64,000 nucleotides of DNA from NCBI GenBank assembly GCA_040752195.1, contig JBFMFC010000015.1, positions 3,380 through 67,379 of the forward strand. Reading direction: 5' to 3'. The notes under the pieces were generated by a model. The model was not told the origin of the DNA and searched no databases. It worked only from the letters and a program-made list of their open reading frames with translations. The position numbers and the translations under genes are program-made. Positions 62,849-64,000 of this stretch are shown in pieces. The DNA comes from DSNY01 sp040752195 (GTDB taxonomy: Bacteria; Pseudomonadota; Gammaproteobacteria; Burkholderiales; Burkholderiaceae_F). Position 1 is the stretch's first letter, and every line of letters begins with the position of its first letter.

Positions 62849-63448
62849 TCAGCGGCGGCGCCGCAGCCGCACGACGAGCCCGCCGGCGCCCGCGGCGAGC
62901 AGCACGGCCAGCAGCCACTCCATCGCCTGCCGGGCGGCGGTCGCGCGGTGCGAGTTCGACAGGTGAGCGACGATCGGAGCGCGCTCGCCGGCTTCGATGC
63001 GCGCGCCGTTGAAGACTTCCATCCTCAGCACGGTGGCCCACCAGCCGATGTGGGTTCGACCGCGAGATTCGAAGTAATCGGGCGGGTGGCACACACCGCA
63101 GCGCGCTTCGACGAGCCGCACGCCGAGCGGGCGCGCCGCCAGCGCGGCGGCGCGCGCCTGCCGCGCCTGCTCCTCCTGCGCCTGGCGTTCGCGTTCGCGC
63201 TGCGCTTCGCGCTCGCGTTCCTGCTCGATGCGCTGCATCTCGCGCGCGCGCTCGGCGGGCGACAGCCGGCGCGAGCCGGACTGATACTCGCCGGCGCACA
63301 TCTCCGCGATCACGGGCGCGGGCGCGCCGAGACACGCGAAAAGCAGCGCGCCGGACGCCAGGAGGCGAGGCGCCGGCGCGCTTTCGAGGAGAAACCTTCT
63401 ACAGCAGCGCGTCCAGCGCAGCGCGCATGAAAGCGGCCAGCGACGCAT
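62849..63448 (-). CDS. Membrane-anchored monohaem c-type cytochrome-like protein
   Basis: 199 aa. A long basic N-terminus and hydrophobic core (LLASGALLFACLG) form a probable signal peptide. An Arg/Glu/Gln-rich helix follows (REMQRIEQEREREAQRERER and on). There is one CxxCH haem site (ARCGVCHPPDYFESRGRTHI), and a C-terminal membrane helix (AMEWLLAVLLAAGAGGLVV) with an arginine tail. The start at 63448 overlaps the TorD gene by 50 bases; no later start exists in frame ahead of the signal core. Probably an electron-transfer subunit working with the molybdoenzyme implied by TorD. Confidence 0.65.
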   Translation of the reverse strand: MRRWPLSCALRWTRCCRRFLLESAPAPRLLASGALLFACLGAPAPVIAEMCAGEYQSGSRRLSPAERAREMQRIEQEREREAQRERERQAQEEQARQARAAALAARPLGVRLVEARCGVCHPPDYFESRGRTHIGWWATVLRMEVFNGARIEAGERAPIVAHLSNSHRATAARQAMEWLLAVLLAAGAGGLVVRLRRRR

Positions 63449-64000
63449 AGACGGACGCGACCGGATACCGGTCGGCGGCTCGCTCGCAGGCGAGGCGCAA
63501 CGGCTCGAGCCAGTGCCGCACGAAACCGTCGACGAACTCGACGGCCATCGCCTCGGCATCGGCAGCGCCGGCAGCGGCGCGTTCCAGCAGTGCGGCGACG
63601 AACTCGAGTTGGGTCGCCACGTGGTCCGGCAGATCGTGGAAGTCTTCGCGCGGCGCAAAGCCGGCGGCCGCGTAGCACTGCGTCATCATCTGGGCACTCG
63701 CCCCGCCGAGCCCGCCTTCGAGGTAGATCCCGGTGTTCAGCGTCACTGCAACCGGCGGCACGAGAAACAGGCGGCTGAACCCGACCAGCCACGGCTCGTC
63801 GGCGGCCGGTGTCGCGGCCATCTGGCGCAGCGCTCTTACGGCCGGTGCCGCGTCCAGTTCGAGTTCGACCCCCAGTTCGTCGAGGTCGACCGCGAGCGCG
63901 TGACACCACGCGCGACCGGTGAGCTCAGCCGGCGGCGGCAGGAACGCCGCCGCCAGGCAGTAGAGCAGGTCGGCCGCTTCCGGGCGCGCCGCGCCGGTCG
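63399..64000 (-). CDS. TorD-family molybdoenzyme chaperone, 5' end off window
   Basis: The minus strand reads from the right edge as EAADLLYCLAAAFLPPPAEL and continues in frame through PWLVGFSRLFLVPPVAVTLN, GIYLEGGLGGASAQMMTQCY, FAPREDFHDLPDHVATQLEF and VEFVDGFVRHWLEP to the stop at 63399. The DLLYCLAAAFLPPP opening and the motif F-PPREDFHDLPDHVATQLEF-type (here FAPREDFHDLPDHVATQLEF) are diagnostic of TorD/DmsD chaperones, which mature molybdopterin oxidoreductases before Tat export. About 200 residues are visible; the start lies outside. The client enzyme is probably encoded beyond the right edge. Confidence 0.82.
   Translation of the reverse strand, partial: TGAARPEAADLLYCLAAAFLPPPAELTGRAWCHALAVDLDELGVELELDAAPAVRALRQMAATPAADEPWLVGFSRLFLVPPVAVTLNTGIYLEGGLGGASAQMMTQCYAAAGFAPREDFHDLPDHVATQLEFVAALLERAAAGAADAEAMAVEFVDGFVRHWLEPLRLACERAADRYPVASVYASLAAFMRAALDALL

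Overview
The window is high-GC DNA, densely coded on both strands. It looks like a betaproteobacterium of the Burkholderiales type. The basis is gene order (pheA-hisC-tyrA-aroA-cmk-rpsA-ihfB-lapA-lapB after gyrA; rho-trxA-addB-addA; 4.5S RNA-dnaX-ybaB-recR; carA-carB-greA / yhbY / rlmE-ftsH-folP-glmM) together with protein sequence character. Two runs of exactly 100 N (19833-19932 and 49283-49382) show that this is a scaffold with unresolved joins. No tRNA, rRNA, insertion sequence, prophage or CRISPR array was recognised.

Layout. 1-14.4 kb is housekeeping: a partial amidohydrolase, gyrase A, the aromatic amino-acid genes, CMP kinase, ribosomal protein S1, IHF-beta, then the LapA/LapB envelope pair, a helix-hairpin-helix protein and cysteine synthase. 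A small DUF2061-type gene on the opposite strand between aroA and cmk appears frameshifted.

14.4-22.9 kb is the accessory highlight. It holds a membrane-anchored FAD/ferredoxin-like oxidoreductase (minus strand) facing a four-gene plus-strand unit: a membrane protein with histidine-rich helices, a 24-haem c-type cytochrome made of seven three-haem repeats, a second cytochrome made of 47-residue two-haem repeats (interrupted by an assembly gap), and an 827-aa protein ending in a probable outer-membrane beta-barrel. Together these look like an electron route from NAD(P)H or quinol across the periplasm to the outer membrane.

23-31.8 kb carries fumarase, a YqhA-like membrane protein, HtpX, a MATE exporter, an ArnT-like glycosyltransferase, L31 type B, Rho and thioredoxin. 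32-45.6 kb carries the AddB/AddA recombination nuclease, 4.5S RNA, a GNAT enzyme, DnaX-YbaB-RecR, a MAPEG protein, a PAS-PAS-GGDEF cyclase and a CoA-transferase. 44.5-49.8 kb has a NitT/TauT-type ABC importer, a TPR membrane protein and a gap-broken, possibly rhomboid-like protein.

49.8-64 kb has a divergent transaldolase (Asp replacing the active-site Asn35), carAB, greA with a promoter-terminator leader, YhbY, RlmE, FtsH behind a very good sigma-32 promoter, an HDOD protein, FolP and GlmM. At the right edge are a tail-anchored monohaem cytochrome and a TorD-type chaperone that point to a molybdoenzyme operon beyond the window. LapB and FtsH, both present here, are known partners in controlling LpxC and hence lipopolysaccharide synthesis.
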